Assembly: GCA_002772535.1 (NCBI GenBank)
Contig: PFDP01000014.1
Coordinates: forward strand, 227,481 to 291,480
Direction of reading: 5' to 3'
Source of the DNA: Candidatus Peregrinibacteria bacterium CG10_big_fil_rev_8_21_14_0_10_36_19
GTDB taxonomy: Bacteria > Patescibacteriota > Gracilibacteria > UBA1369 > LOWO2-01-FULL-3
DNA length: 64,000 nucleotides
The position numbers and the translations under genes were made by a program. A model generated the notes under the pieces. That model was not told the origin of the DNA and searched no databases. It saw nothing but the letters and a program-made list of their open reading frames with translations. Shown piece after piece: positions 9,445 to 18,931 of the stretch; the first letter of the stretch is position 1, and every line of letters starts with the position of its first letter.

Positions 9445-11433
9445 ATGAAATATGCTGAAGTACTATTCACTCAAAAAGTCATAGACGACATCAAACCCAC
9501 CCTCACCTACTCAATCCCAGACCACATAGAAGCTCAAGTAGGACACAGTGTGCTTGTGCCTCTTCGTAGAAGCAAAAAATCTGGAATAATTATAGATATT
9601 CACCACAGAAAACCAGACTTTAGAACACTCCCAATTACAGAAATAACATCAAACACTCCCCTTTTAAATGAAAGCCAAATTAAACTTTTAAAATGGGTCA
9701 GCAAATATTATTTTGCACCACTTTTTTCATGTCTAAAACTCTTCATACCAGCAAGAATTTTAGAAAACAAACCAATAAAATCACGAAAAAAGGAGGATGA
9801 ACAAATAATTAGATCACCTCAAAAAGAACTAACAGAAGACCAAAAAGGATGTATAAAAAATATACTCAACTCTAAACACAACACACATCTAATTCATGGC
9901 ATAACTGGATCAGGAAAAACAGAAATTTACACGCGTTTAGCCAATCATTTTACAGAAAAAGGCGAACAAGTTTTAATACTCGTTCCAGAAATCTCACTCA
10001 CACCACAAACCATAGACTACTTTCAAAAAACAACAGGACACAAAGCTGCAATAATCCACAGTAAACGCTCTGCCGGAGAAAGATACAACGACTGGAAAAG
10101 AATCCACAACGGAACAGCCCTACTCACAATAGGATCTCGCTCATCAATATTCACACCATTTAAAAATCTTGGACTAATAATTATAGATGAGGAACACGAG
10201 CTATCATATAAGCAAGACTCATCACCAAGATACAACACCCACACAGTTGCAGAAAAACTCCAAGAATTTTCACCAAATATAAAAATAGTTTTAGGCTCTG
10301 CAACTCCATCAGTAGAAACAACAGAAAAATACAAAGATTCAACCACAGAATTAAATAATCGCGTTGGAACATCAACATTACCAGAAATAGAAATAGTAGA
10401 TTTAAGAGATGAGTTTAAAAAGAAAAACCACTCAATTTTTTCAGAAAAATTGCATCAAGAAATAGAAAAAGCATTAGCAAAAAAAGAACAAGTTATTTTA
10501 TTTCTAAACCGTAGAGGGTCTTCATCATCAGTAGTTTGCCGTGATTGCGGATACATGGAAAAATGCGAAACTTGCGATACAAACTTAACATATCACGCAA
10601 AGACACTTTCAACGCCAAGCCTAATCTGCCACCACTGCGGAAAAATAGAAACACCACCATCAACCTGCAAGGGGTGCAAAGGAGTAAACATTAGATTTCT
10701 CGGAATTGGAACACAAAGAATCGAACTGGAAACAAAAAAAGCATTCCCTAATGCACGCATACTAAGAGCAGATAAAGACACAACAGCAACAAAAGAAGGA
10801 TTTAAAAAAATATATAATGCCTTCAAAAAAAATGAAGCCGACATCCTAATAGGAACTCAAATGATCGCCAAAGGATTGCACTTACCAAATGTAAATTTAG
10901 TTGGAGTAATTCTTGCAGACATAGGACTTTCAATTCCAGACTTTCGCACACAAGAAAGAAATTTTCAACTCCTCACTCAAGTAGCCGGAAGAGCTGGAAG
11001 AACAAACAACAGAGGAAAAGTAATCATTCAAACATACAACCCAGAAAGTGCATCACTAATTCACACAAAAAACAATAACCACCAAGCTCTATTTCAATAC
11101 GAAAGAGCTCAACGAAGTCTTTTAAAATATCCACCATTTTCAAAACTTACAAAATTCATAATCGAAAAACCAACATACAAAGAAGCTCAAACAACAGCAG
11201 AAAAGATAGAAGCAAAATTATGGCAATTTGCACGCGAACTTCAATTAACGGAAAATTTAGAAATCAATATATACCCAGCCTATCTCACAAAATTCAAAAA
11301 TAAATTCAGATACATAGTACTAATAAAATCCCCAAACGAGACACAAATTCACAAAGTATTAGAAAAACTTCCAAAAGAAGTTATAATGAACCCAGAAATA
11401 AAAATTGATATAGATCCAATTTCAACAACATAA
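9445..11433 (+). CDS. priA: Primosomal protein N' (replication restart helicase PriA)
   Basis: GITGSGKTEIY Walker A, DEEHELSYKQDSSPRYN, zinc-binding CRDCGYMEKCETCD...CHHCGK...CKGC, GTQMIAKGLHLPNV; start chosen at MKYAEV from promoter placement. Confidence 0.94.
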   Translation: MKYAEVLFTQKVIDDIKPTLTYSIPDHIEAQVGHSVLVPLRRSKKSGIIIDIHHRKPDFRTLPITEITSNTPLLNESQIKLLKWVSKYYFAPLFSCLKLFIPARILENKPIKSRKKEDEQIIRSPQKELTEDQKGCIKNILNSKHNTHLIHGITGSGKTEIYTRLANHFTEKGEQVLILVPEISLTPQTIDYFQKTTGHKAAIIHSKRSAGERYNDWKRIHNGTALLTIGSRSSIFTPFKNLGLIIIDEEHELSYKQDSSPRYNTHTVAEKLQEFSPNIKIVLGSATPSVETTEKYKDSTTELNNRVGTSTLPEIEIVDLRDEFKKKNHSIFSEKLHQEIEKALAKKEQVILFLNRRGSSSSVVCRDCGYMEKCETCDTNLTYHAKTLSTPSLICHHCGKIETPPSTCKGCKGVNIRFLGIGTQRIELETKKAFPNARILRADKDTTATKEGFKKIYNAFKKNEADILIGTQMIAKGLHLPNVNLVGVILADIGLSIPDFRTQERNFQLLTQVAGRAGRTNNRGKVIIQTYNPESASLIHTKNNNHQALFQYERAQRSLLKYPPFSKLTKFIIEKPTYKEAQTTAEKIEAKLWQFARELQLTENLEINIYPAYLTKFKNKFRYIVLIKSPNETQIHKVLEKLPKEVIMNPEIKIDIDPISTT

Positions 11434-11435
11434 AT

Positions 11436-12404
11436 ATGAAAACAGTACTATCAGGGATACAACCAAGCGGAAAAATACACCTAGGAAATTATTTAGGTGC
11501 AACAAAGCAACACATAGAAATGCAAAAAGAACATAACTGCATATATTTCATTGCAGATCTTCATGCACTAACAACAATTCGAAACGCCGAAGCAATGAAA
11601 AAAAATACCATTGAAATTGCAATGGCATACATTGCACTTGGGCTAGATACAAACAAAACAATATTCTTCAAGCAATCAGAAGTATCAGAACATTCAGAAC
11701 TATGCTGGATATTTGATTGCATTACGCCAATGCCATTCATAGAAAGAGCACACGCATGGAAAGACGCAAAAGCAAAAGGAAAAAAAGATCCAACAGTAGG
11801 ACTATTCAACTACCCTATTCTTCAAGCAGCTGACATACTTTTATACAAACCAGATTTAGTACCTGTTGGCCAAGACCAAAAACAACACATAGAAATGACC
11901 AGAGACATTGCTCAAAATTTCAACAACACATTCGGCGAAACTTTCAAACTACCTGACCCATATATAAAAGATGAAGTAGCTACAGTACCCGGAACAGACG
12001 GCCAAAAAATGAGCAAGTCTTATGGCAACACTATAGATATTTTCGAATCCGAATCAGTAATAAAAAAACAAGTAATGAGCATAGTAACGAGTTCAATACC
12101 AGTAGAAGATCCAAAAGACCCAAAAAGCTGTAATGTTTTTAAGCTATACAAACTTCTAGCAACTCCTGAAGAAACAAAAGAAATGGAAGATAAATATATT
12201 TCTGGCGGCTACGGCTATGGCGACGCAAAAAAAGAATTGTTGAACAAAATTTTAGAACACTTCAAACAAGCACGAGAAAAATACTCAGAACTTGAAAGCA
12301 AAGAAAACCTTGTGATGGAAATACTTAATAGCGGATCAACAAAAGCTAAAGTAATAGCGAAAGAACATCTCAAAGAAATAAAATCAAAAATAGGATATCT
12401 TTAA
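11436..12404 (+). CDS. trpS: Tryptophanyl-tRNA synthetase
   Basis: SGIQPSGKIHLGNYLGA and KMSKSYGNTIDIF signature motifs. Confidence 0.97.
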   Translation: MKTVLSGIQPSGKIHLGNYLGATKQHIEMQKEHNCIYFIADLHALTTIRNAEAMKKNTIEIAMAYIALGLDTNKTIFFKQSEVSEHSELCWIFDCITPMPFIERAHAWKDAKAKGKKDPTVGLFNYPILQAADILLYKPDLVPVGQDQKQHIEMTRDIAQNFNNTFGETFKLPDPYIKDEVATVPGTDGQKMSKSYGNTIDIFESESVIKKQVMSIVTSSIPVEDPKDPKSCNVFKLYKLLATPEETKEMEDKYISGGYGYGDAKKELLNKILEHFKQAREKYSELESKENLVMEILNSGSTKAKVIAKEHLKEIKSKIGYL

Positions 12405-12408
12405 AAAA

Positions 12409-12699
12409 TCATTCTTCCACTTTCGAGCCTTTCAAAACAATTACATTTAAGTGAACAGCCACATAACGTAAAACATCAAGAACTGCAGGATCAGCCCCAA
12501 TTGTTTTTTGAGGATCAATACTAAAAAAACCTTTTTCGCCAACATCCAAAAAACCTTCTTTATCTAAAATACCACCATCAACATAAGAAAGTTTTACACA
12601 AACTCCCCCATTACCACGATCTTCTAAACCAAATTCAACCAAACCACCCCTAAAATTCATAACATCAGTTTGACTAGATAAATTACCGAAAGGTGCCAT
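12409..12699 (-). CDS. Hypothetical protein, 96 aa
   Basis: Open reading frame convergent with trpS; no recognised family; one of only two genes here ending in TGA. Confidence 0.6.
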   Translation of the reverse strand: MAPFGNLSSQTDVMNFRGGLVEFGLEDRGNGGVCVKLSYVDGGILDKEGFLDVGEKGFFSIDPQKTIGADPAVLDVLRYVAVHLNVIVLKGSKVEE

Positions 12700-12896
12700 A
12701 GAAATTTGAATAAAAAATAATCAAGAAAAATATATCTTCTTAAAAAAAATTTTCAACATAAATATTTTTTTAAACCTCCACACATTTCCCCACTTACGCA
12801 ACCTCAAACACAAAAACACAGCACAACAAAACATTGCAAGAACACACTCTTTGCTCTAAATTGTATTAGTTAAAGGGCATTTAAAACCAGACTAAA

Positions 12897-14507
12897 TTGT
12901 GTAAATATATCTTTGTTACAGGCGGTGTTTGTAGTTCATTAGGTAAAGGAATAGCATCCGCTTCAATAGGAACACTACTAAAAGCTTCAGGGCTAAAAGT
13001 GTTCACTCAGAAGCTAGACCCTTACCTCAATGTCGACCCTGGAACAATGAGCCCGTTTCAACATGGAGAAGTTTTCGTAACAGACGACGGAGGAGAAACA
13101 GATCTAGATCTCGGACACTACGAACGCTTTATAGACACAAGTCTTTCAAAGCTTTCTTCAGTTACAACAGGAAAAGTTTACAGCGAAGTACTAGACAAAG
13201 AACGCAAAGGAGGATTTTTAGGAAGAACAATACAAATCATTCCACATATAACAAATGCCATCCAAGATAAGATCACAGAAGCAGCAGAAAATAGTGGCTG
13301 CGATATAATGATGGTAGAAATTGGTGGAACAGTTGGTGATATAGAAGGCTTACCATACTTAGAAGCAATAAGACAATTAAGCCACAAAGTAGGAAGAGAG
13401 AACACATTTTTTGTTCACCTCACTTTGCTACCCTATTTGGAAGCATCAAAAGAATTAAAAACAAAACCAACTCAAGCATCAGTAAGAGAATTAAGATCAA
13501 TAGGAATTCAACCAGATCTAATTTTAGCAAGAGCAGATAAAATCATTAAGAAAGAACACCTCAAAAAAATTGGTCTATTTTGCGATGTAGAAGAAAAATA
13601 TGTAATACCAGCCCAAACAGCAAATTCAATATATGAAGTTCCCCTAAATCTCAATAAATACAATATTGCTCAACTCATCGCCGAAAAAATGAATTTAGGA
13701 AAACTAAAACCTAATCTCAAAGAATGGGAAACTGTTGTAAAAAAAATAAGAGCAAAAAAATCAAAACTCAAAATTGCTCTAGTTGGAAAATATACAGGAT
13801 TGGATGATGCATACTTAAGTGTAATAGAGTCTTTAAAAATTGCCTGCTTCCATGAATCAAGAGATTTAGAATTATTATGGGTGTCATCAGAAAAATTAGA
13901 AGAAAAAGACAAAGCAGCCTGGAAGGAATTAAAATCTGCTGATGGAATACTAGTACCAGGTGGATTTGGCGTAAGGGGAACAGAAGGAAAAATAATGGCA
14001 GCAAAATATGCACGAGAAAATAAAGTACCATACTTAGGACTATGCTTAGGAATGCAAATCATGACAATAGAATTTGCCAGATACTGTCTAAACAATGAAG
14101 CAATAACTTCAGAAGAATTTGACGAAAAAAACACAGCTGGAAAAGAAAACCACATCATACATTTCCTACCAGGACAATCAAAAGAACGCGATAAAGGAGG
14201 AACACTTCGTCTTGGCTCATATCCATGCAAACTTACAAAAGGAACAAAAACTCACAAATTGTATGAAAAAGAAACAATCAACGAGCGTCATAGACATAGA
14301 TATGAATTTAATAACAATTTCCGAGAATCACTAGAAAAATGTGGGCTCCTATTCTCAGGAATAAATCCAGAAAGTAATTTAGTAGAAATAGCAGAAATAA
14401 AAAACCATCCTTTTATGATAGGATGTCAGTTTCATCCAGAATTTAAATCAAGACCATCAACACCACATCCGCTTTTCTTAGGCTTCATCAAAGCATCTAA
14501 AAAATAA
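12897..14507 (+). CDS. pyrG: CTP synthase (TTG start)
   Basis: KYIFVTGGVCSSLGKGIASASIGTLLKASG, DPYLNVDPGTMSPFQHGEVFVTDDGGETDLDLGHYERF, glutaminase GLCLGMQ and CQFHPEFKSRP. Confidence 0.97.
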   Translation: MCKYIFVTGGVCSSLGKGIASASIGTLLKASGLKVFTQKLDPYLNVDPGTMSPFQHGEVFVTDDGGETDLDLGHYERFIDTSLSKLSSVTTGKVYSEVLDKERKGGFLGRTIQIIPHITNAIQDKITEAAENSGCDIMMVEIGGTVGDIEGLPYLEAIRQLSHKVGRENTFFVHLTLLPYLEASKELKTKPTQASVRELRSIGIQPDLILARADKIIKKEHLKKIGLFCDVEEKYVIPAQTANSIYEVPLNLNKYNIAQLIAEKMNLGKLKPNLKEWETVVKKIRAKKSKLKIALVGKYTGLDDAYLSVIESLKIACFHESRDLELLWVSSEKLEEKDKAAWKELKSADGILVPGGFGVRGTEGKIMAAKYARENKVPYLGLCLGMQIMTIEFARYCLNNEAITSEEFDEKNTAGKENHIIHFLPGQSKERDKGGTLRLGSYPCKLTKGTKTHKLYEKETINERHRHRYEFNNNFRESLEKCGLLFSGINPESNLVEIAEIKNHPFMIGCQFHPEFKSRPSTPHPLFLGFIKASKK

Positions 14508-14513
14508 GAGCCT

Positions 14514-15875
14514 ATGCCAAATTACAAATACACTGTAGCTAACCCCCAAGGAAAAAGGCTCAGTGGTACAGTAGAGGCACAAAATGAACAAATAGCCCGA
14601 GCAGAACTCAACAACCTCGGTTTTTCCATATTATCATTAGAAGAAACAAATGAAGAAATTCCACAAGACGACAATCTTCAAAAGTTTGTTTTTGAAGCTC
14701 TAGATAAAAGTTCAAAATTAGTCAGTGGAACAATCCCATCAGAATCTAAAGAAGCAGCACTAAAAAGACTTAAAGAAGAATATTTATTAAAAGTGCGTGC
14801 AATATGGAAAGAAGGAGATAGTGAAGAAGAAATAGAAAAAGCAAAAGCCGCAGGACTTCAATCAAATCAAGAAACAGAAGAAGAAATAAACCAAAACCAA
14901 AACTCTGAACAATTTCAAAAAGAGCAAAAAGTAAGAGCAAAAATAGACAGCATTTTAGAACAAGTAAATGAATTACTAGTTAAATTTGATAGTGATTTCG
15001 ATGCTCAACAAAAATCAGAAATAAATAAAAAAATAGATAAAATCCTCAGAATAAAAAACAGTAAAAATACAGACTACATTTTAGCAAATGCCGAAGAACT
15101 TCTTGAATTCATACAGTCTCAAGAAAAAGCAATCAAAGAAAAAGGAATGGAAAATGATGCTCTTTCATTACACCTAAGCACCAAGAATTTAATTCAAGAA
15201 TTAAAACAATCTGAAGATAAAAAAAATCTATCAGAAGATATAATTTCTAAAATAGATAACTGGCAAAGAAAAAACAAATCAAAAGAAAATACTTACATAC
15301 AAGCAATAAATAAAATTCTAACAAAAATTAAGAATTTATTTATTACTCCCGAAGAAATAAAAACAATAGAAAAACAAATTACAAATTACAATAAACAAAT
15401 TATTGAATTTTCTATTCTTTATTTTAAAGAACCAACAAAAGAGTATAAAGAAAAAGTAAAACAAGCCCTAAAACAGGCTTGGGAATCAAGAAAAAAAACA
15501 GTACACAGCCTAAATCATGCCAAGCGTTTTAGAAAAAACAGCTTTCCAAAGAATGAAGAAAAAAGTGCAAACAAAGAAATAATTACAACTTTTATAAATG
15601 AATTAAATTCTTTCACAGGATGGCTACTTACCTTCTACATAATCTACTATTTTACTGCCATTTATTTAACAACAAAGGACTTTGGTATCGAAAACATACC
15701 TCAAGCATTCTACATATACGACACAACTGTTTTCAAATACCTCATATCTATATTATTTTTACTACACGCATGCACAGCAATAAAAATTAATTTCTTCCAA
15801 AAAAATCTTTTGGCATCAGTTATACTTTCAAGCATCTTTATAATAGGATCAATTATTGTATTACTAAATTTTTAA
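14514..15875 (+). CDS. Protein with two tandem T2SS-F/PilC-type N-terminal head domains, coiled coil and C-terminal TM helices
   Basis: PNYKYTVANPQGKRLSGTVEAQNEQIARAELNNLGFSILSLEE then KFVFEALDKSSKLVSGTIPSESKEAALKRLKEEYLLKVRAIWKE; no GspF membrane domain follows; hydrophobic segments at the C-terminus. Confidence 0.7.
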   Translation: MPNYKYTVANPQGKRLSGTVEAQNEQIARAELNNLGFSILSLEETNEEIPQDDNLQKFVFEALDKSSKLVSGTIPSESKEAALKRLKEEYLLKVRAIWKEGDSEEEIEKAKAAGLQSNQETEEEINQNQNSEQFQKEQKVRAKIDSILEQVNELLVKFDSDFDAQQKSEINKKIDKILRIKNSKNTDYILANAEELLEFIQSQEKAIKEKGMENDALSLHLSTKNLIQELKQSEDKKNLSEDIISKIDNWQRKNKSKENTYIQAINKILTKIKNLFITPEEIKTIEKQITNYNKQIIEFSILYFKEPTKEYKEKVKQALKQAWESRKKTVHSLNHAKRFRKNSFPKNEEKSANKEIITTFINELNSFTGWLLTFYIIYYFTAIYLTTKDFGIENIPQAFYIYDTTVFKYLISILFLLHACTAIKINFFQKNLLASVILSSIFIIGSIIVLLNF

Positions 15876-15876
15876 T

Positions 15877-16671
15877 ATGCACCCAATCTTACTTCAAACA
15901 AATTTTTTCACAATAAACACTCTATGGATTTTTATTATTGCAGCGCTATTAACAGGCACTAGTCTATTTATTAAAGAAGCAATTAAAAATAGTCTCAAAA
16001 TACAATTTATAACTCAACACGCTTGGCAACTCATAATCTGGTCAATCATTGGAGCAAGAATAGCCAATATTATTACAAATTATAAAAGTTACTTTTATTC
16101 CTTTAGCGGAGAAGCATTAATTAAAATATTATATTTTTGGGATAAAGGATTTAGTTTCTGGGGCGCACTTATTGGATTTACCGTATATCTCCACTACATA
16201 TGCAAAAAAAACGATCAAGATTTTCTCAGCTGGTTAGATGCCTTAATACCTGCTGGCATTTTTGCCCTATCAATAACACACATTGGCAATTTCTTTGAAG
16301 GATCATCTTACGGAAATGAAACAAGCCTGCCATGGGGAGTAAACTTTGAAAGTCCAGCAATCCGCTACACAGTACCAATACATCCAACTCAAATATATGC
16401 CTTTCTCTACACATTAGCTCTTGGATTTATACTTATATACCTAGAAAAAAGACCAAAAATCCAGTCTCTCAAAAAAAGCGGATTCATAGCTTTAGCAGGT
16501 ATTGCCAGCTACAACGGACTAAGATTTTTAGAGGAATTTTTCAGAGGAGATGATACATTTTTACTATTCGACATAAGAGTTAGCCAAATAATAGTAGGAA
16601 TAATAGCAATCTCAGCTAGCATAATTTTATATCTTCGATATAATAAGCCAAAACGTAAAATTAAAAAATAA
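15877..16671 (+). CDS. lgt: Prolipoprotein diacylglyceryl transferase
   Basis: GNFFEGSSYGNETSLPWGVNF...HPTQIYAFLYTLALG...GLRFLEEFFRGDD: Lgt signature region. Confidence 0.92.
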   Translation: MHPILLQTNFFTINTLWIFIIAALLTGTSLFIKEAIKNSLKIQFITQHAWQLIIWSIIGARIANIITNYKSYFYSFSGEALIKILYFWDKGFSFWGALIGFTVYLHYICKKNDQDFLSWLDALIPAGIFALSITHIGNFFEGSSYGNETSLPWGVNFESPAIRYTVPIHPTQIYAFLYTLALGFILIYLEKRPKIQSLKKSGFIALAGIASYNGLRFLEEFFRGDDTFLLFDIRVSQIIVGIIAISASIILYLRYNKPKRKIKK

Positions 16672-16673
16672 TT

Positions 16674-17096
16674 ATGGAATCAATCAAATCACTCGCTTTA
16701 TACATTTTCGATCGTAACCCTGGAAGTGTATATGGATATTACACTTTATCAATAATACTAATAATAGCTTTAATAGCATTTAGTATTGGATTTTCTCACT
16801 ACTACAAACTTAGAAAAAAAGAAGACCAAGCATTTAAAAAGCTATTTCCAGATTTAGCAAAAACCTCTTTAAAAATGGGTCTACTTTTGGCAGCAGAAAT
16901 ATTTTTCCGCTACGAAACTATTCCTTATTTTTCTATGAGAATATGGCTCTATTTAACACTAGGATATTTAGCCTACCTAATTTATGCATATGTTCAAAAA
17001 TATAGAGTAAGCTATCCACAAGAAAAACTAAACTACACTACAAAAGTAGTTCACACAGAAAAAAAGAGCTACCTTCCAAATAAAAGCAAAAAATAA
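16674..17096 (+). CDS. Hypothetical membrane protein
   Basis: 140 aa with several hydrophobic segments, 2 nt after lgt. Confidence 0.75.
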   Translation: MESIKSLALYIFDRNPGSVYGYYTLSIILIIALIAFSIGFSHYYKLRKKEDQAFKKLFPDLAKTSLKMGLLLAAEIFFRYETIPYFSMRIWLYLTLGYLAYLIYAYVQKYRVSYPQEKLNYTTKVVHTEKKSYLPNKSKK

Positions 17097-17132
17097 AACT
17101 GGCCTTAAAAAAAGACCAGTTCAAATTCAAAC

Positions 17133-17168
17133 AAATAACAAAACTAGATTAATCTAGTTTTGTTATTT
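17133..17168. repeat. 36-bp perfect palindrome spanning the greA stop codon, probable bidirectional terminator component
   Basis: AAATAACAAAACTAGATT|AATCTAGTTTTGTTATTT; 18-bp arms with no loop; contains the end of greA (17149-17151 stop). Confidence 0.85.
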
Positions 17169-17679
17169 CGTATTCAATAACTCCAGCAGGCACATGAGCC
17201 TTAACCTTATCACCTTTCTTTTTATCCAAAAGAGCAGTTCCAACAGGTGATTCATTTGAAATTTTACCTTCAAAAGGATCAGCCTCAGTAGAACCAACAA
17301 TTGTATAAACTTCAACATCATGATTTGTTGTTGAAAGATTTTTCAAATGTACAGTAGTACCAAGCTGAACAGATTTTAAATCTCCGTGTTTTTCACTAAT
17401 AATTTTTACAGTTTTAACCTTCTCTTCAAGCTCCATAATTCTACCTTCCACAAACGCTTGTTCATTCTTAGATTCCTCATACTCAGAATTTTCAGAAAGA
17501 TCTCCATAAGAAATAGCTTCTTTAAGTCTTGCAGCAACTTCTTTTCTCTTCGTAGTTTTCAAATATTCCAACTCTTCAACTAACTTGTCATAACCTTCTT
17601 TAGTAACCAAAGTAGCTTTTTTACCATCTTCAGTAAAAAACTCTTCATGTACTATTTTTGTCTCATCTTTTTTTGGCAT
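17149..17679 (-). CDS. greA: Transcription elongation factor GreA
   Basis: VTKEGYDKLVEELEYLKTTKRKEVAARLKEAISYGDLSENSEYEESKNEQAFVEGRI. Confidence 0.97.
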   Translation of the reverse strand: MPKKDETKIVHEEFFTEDGKKATLVTKEGYDKLVEELEYLKTTKRKEVAARLKEAISYGDLSENSEYEESKNEQAFVEGRIMELEEKVKTVKIISEKHGDLKSVQLGTTVHLKNLSTTNHDVEVYTIVGSTEADPFEGKISNESPVGTALLDKKKGDKVKAHVPAGVIEYEITKLD

Positions 17680-17722
17680 CTTTATAATTTTAAGTAAGTA
17701 TTATATATAGTTAATCCCCCTT

Positions 17723-18913
17723 TTAATGTGGACGAATCTTAGCACTAGTAGGATGTTCTTTCAACTTCTGAAGAACTTTAGCCTCAATTTGCCTAATACG
17801 CTCACGAGTTACATTAAACTCTTGGCCAACTTCTTCCAAAGTATGACCAACCCCATCTTTCAAACCAAATCTCATTTCAATAATTTTTCTCTCTCTTGGA
17901 GAAAGATACTGAAGCATTTCATGAATATTTTCTTTCAACAACTGTCTATTAGTAGCTTCAGAAGGAGAAAGAGCATCATCGTCTTCAATAAAGTCACCAA
18001 GTTTACTATCCTCTTCAGTACCAACCGGTGCCTCTAAAGAAACTATATCTTGAGATATTTTCAAAATATGCCTCACTTTTTTAATGTCCATATCCATTTC
18101 CGCAGCCAATTCTTCAACAAGAGGCTCACGCCCAAGTTCCTGAACCAAACGTCTTTGCGCATGAGTTAACTTATTAATAGTCTCTACCATGTGAACAGGA
18201 ATACGAATCGTGCGGGCTTGATCAGCAATAGCACGAGTAATTGCCTGACGAATCCACCATGTAGCATAAGTTGAAAATTTAAAACCTCTATTTGGATCAA
18301 ATTTTTCAACAGCTCTAAACAAACCAATATTTCCTTCCTGAATCAAATCTAAAAATGAAAGACCACGCCCAATATATTTTTTTGCAATACTTACAACTAA
18401 TCTTAAGTTAGCCTCAGCAAGCTTAGTTTTAGCAGTTTGGTCACCTTTTGTAATTCTTTTTGCCAACTCAACCTCTTGTTTACCAGTTAAAAGTGGCACT
18501 CTACCAATTTCACACAAATAAAGTCTTATAGAATCATTAGCAATTTCTCTAAACTCAGCCGCTTTTTTCTGCTTATCTTTTTTTCTAGAAGTTAAAGTTT
18601 TTTTCTTCTTTTTCTTAGAATCATCTTCTTCCTTAACCTCTCCAGGAACCTCTTCAACCTTCCCCCACTCTTCTTGATCCAATAAACCTGTATCTTTTGT
18701 GTCGATAATTTCAACACCAAGATCCATAAAAAGGCTATAAACCTCATCTAAAAGTACCAAATCTTGTTCGATATTTGGCATCACCTTAAGCAACTGTTGA
18801 TGAGTAACAAAACCCTGCTGCTTCCCCTTAGTTAAAAGACTCTGAACCTCTTTAGGAAATTTAGCTAAATCGTCGTCTGTAGGTTGAGTAATGAATTTAC
18901 TAGTTCTTGCCAT
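17723..18913 (-). CDS. rpoD: Primary RNA polymerase sigma factor (sigma-70/RpoD)
   Basis: [77 protein letters not shown]-terminal [15 protein letters not shown]. Confidence 0.97.
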   Translation of the reverse strand: MARTSKFITQPTDDDLAKFPKEVQSLLTKGKQQGFVTHQQLLKVMPNIEQDLVLLDEVYSLFMDLGVEIIDTKDTGLLDQEEWGKVEEVPGEVKEEDDSKKKKKKTLTSRKKDKQKKAAEFREIANDSIRLYLCEIGRVPLLTGKQEVELAKRITKGDQTAKTKLAEANLRLVVSIAKKYIGRGLSFLDLIQEGNIGLFRAVEKFDPNRGFKFSTYATWWIRQAITRAIADQARTIRIPVHMVETINKLTHAQRRLVQELGREPLVEELAAEMDMDIKKVRHILKISQDIVSLEAPVGTEEDSKLGDFIEDDDALSPSEATNRQLLKENIHEMLQYLSPRERKIIEMRFGLKDGVGHTLEEVGQEFNVTRERIRQIEAKVLQKLKEHPTSAKIRPH

Positions 18914-18931
18914 AGAAATTTGTTAGTGGCG

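Noticed and set aside
12840-12896. pyrG CTP-sensing reiterative initiation (TATTAG then GGGC near 12875)
   Set aside because: GGGC lies at a plausible TSS, but the -35 is poor and there is no terminator/attenuator hairpin before the TTG start.
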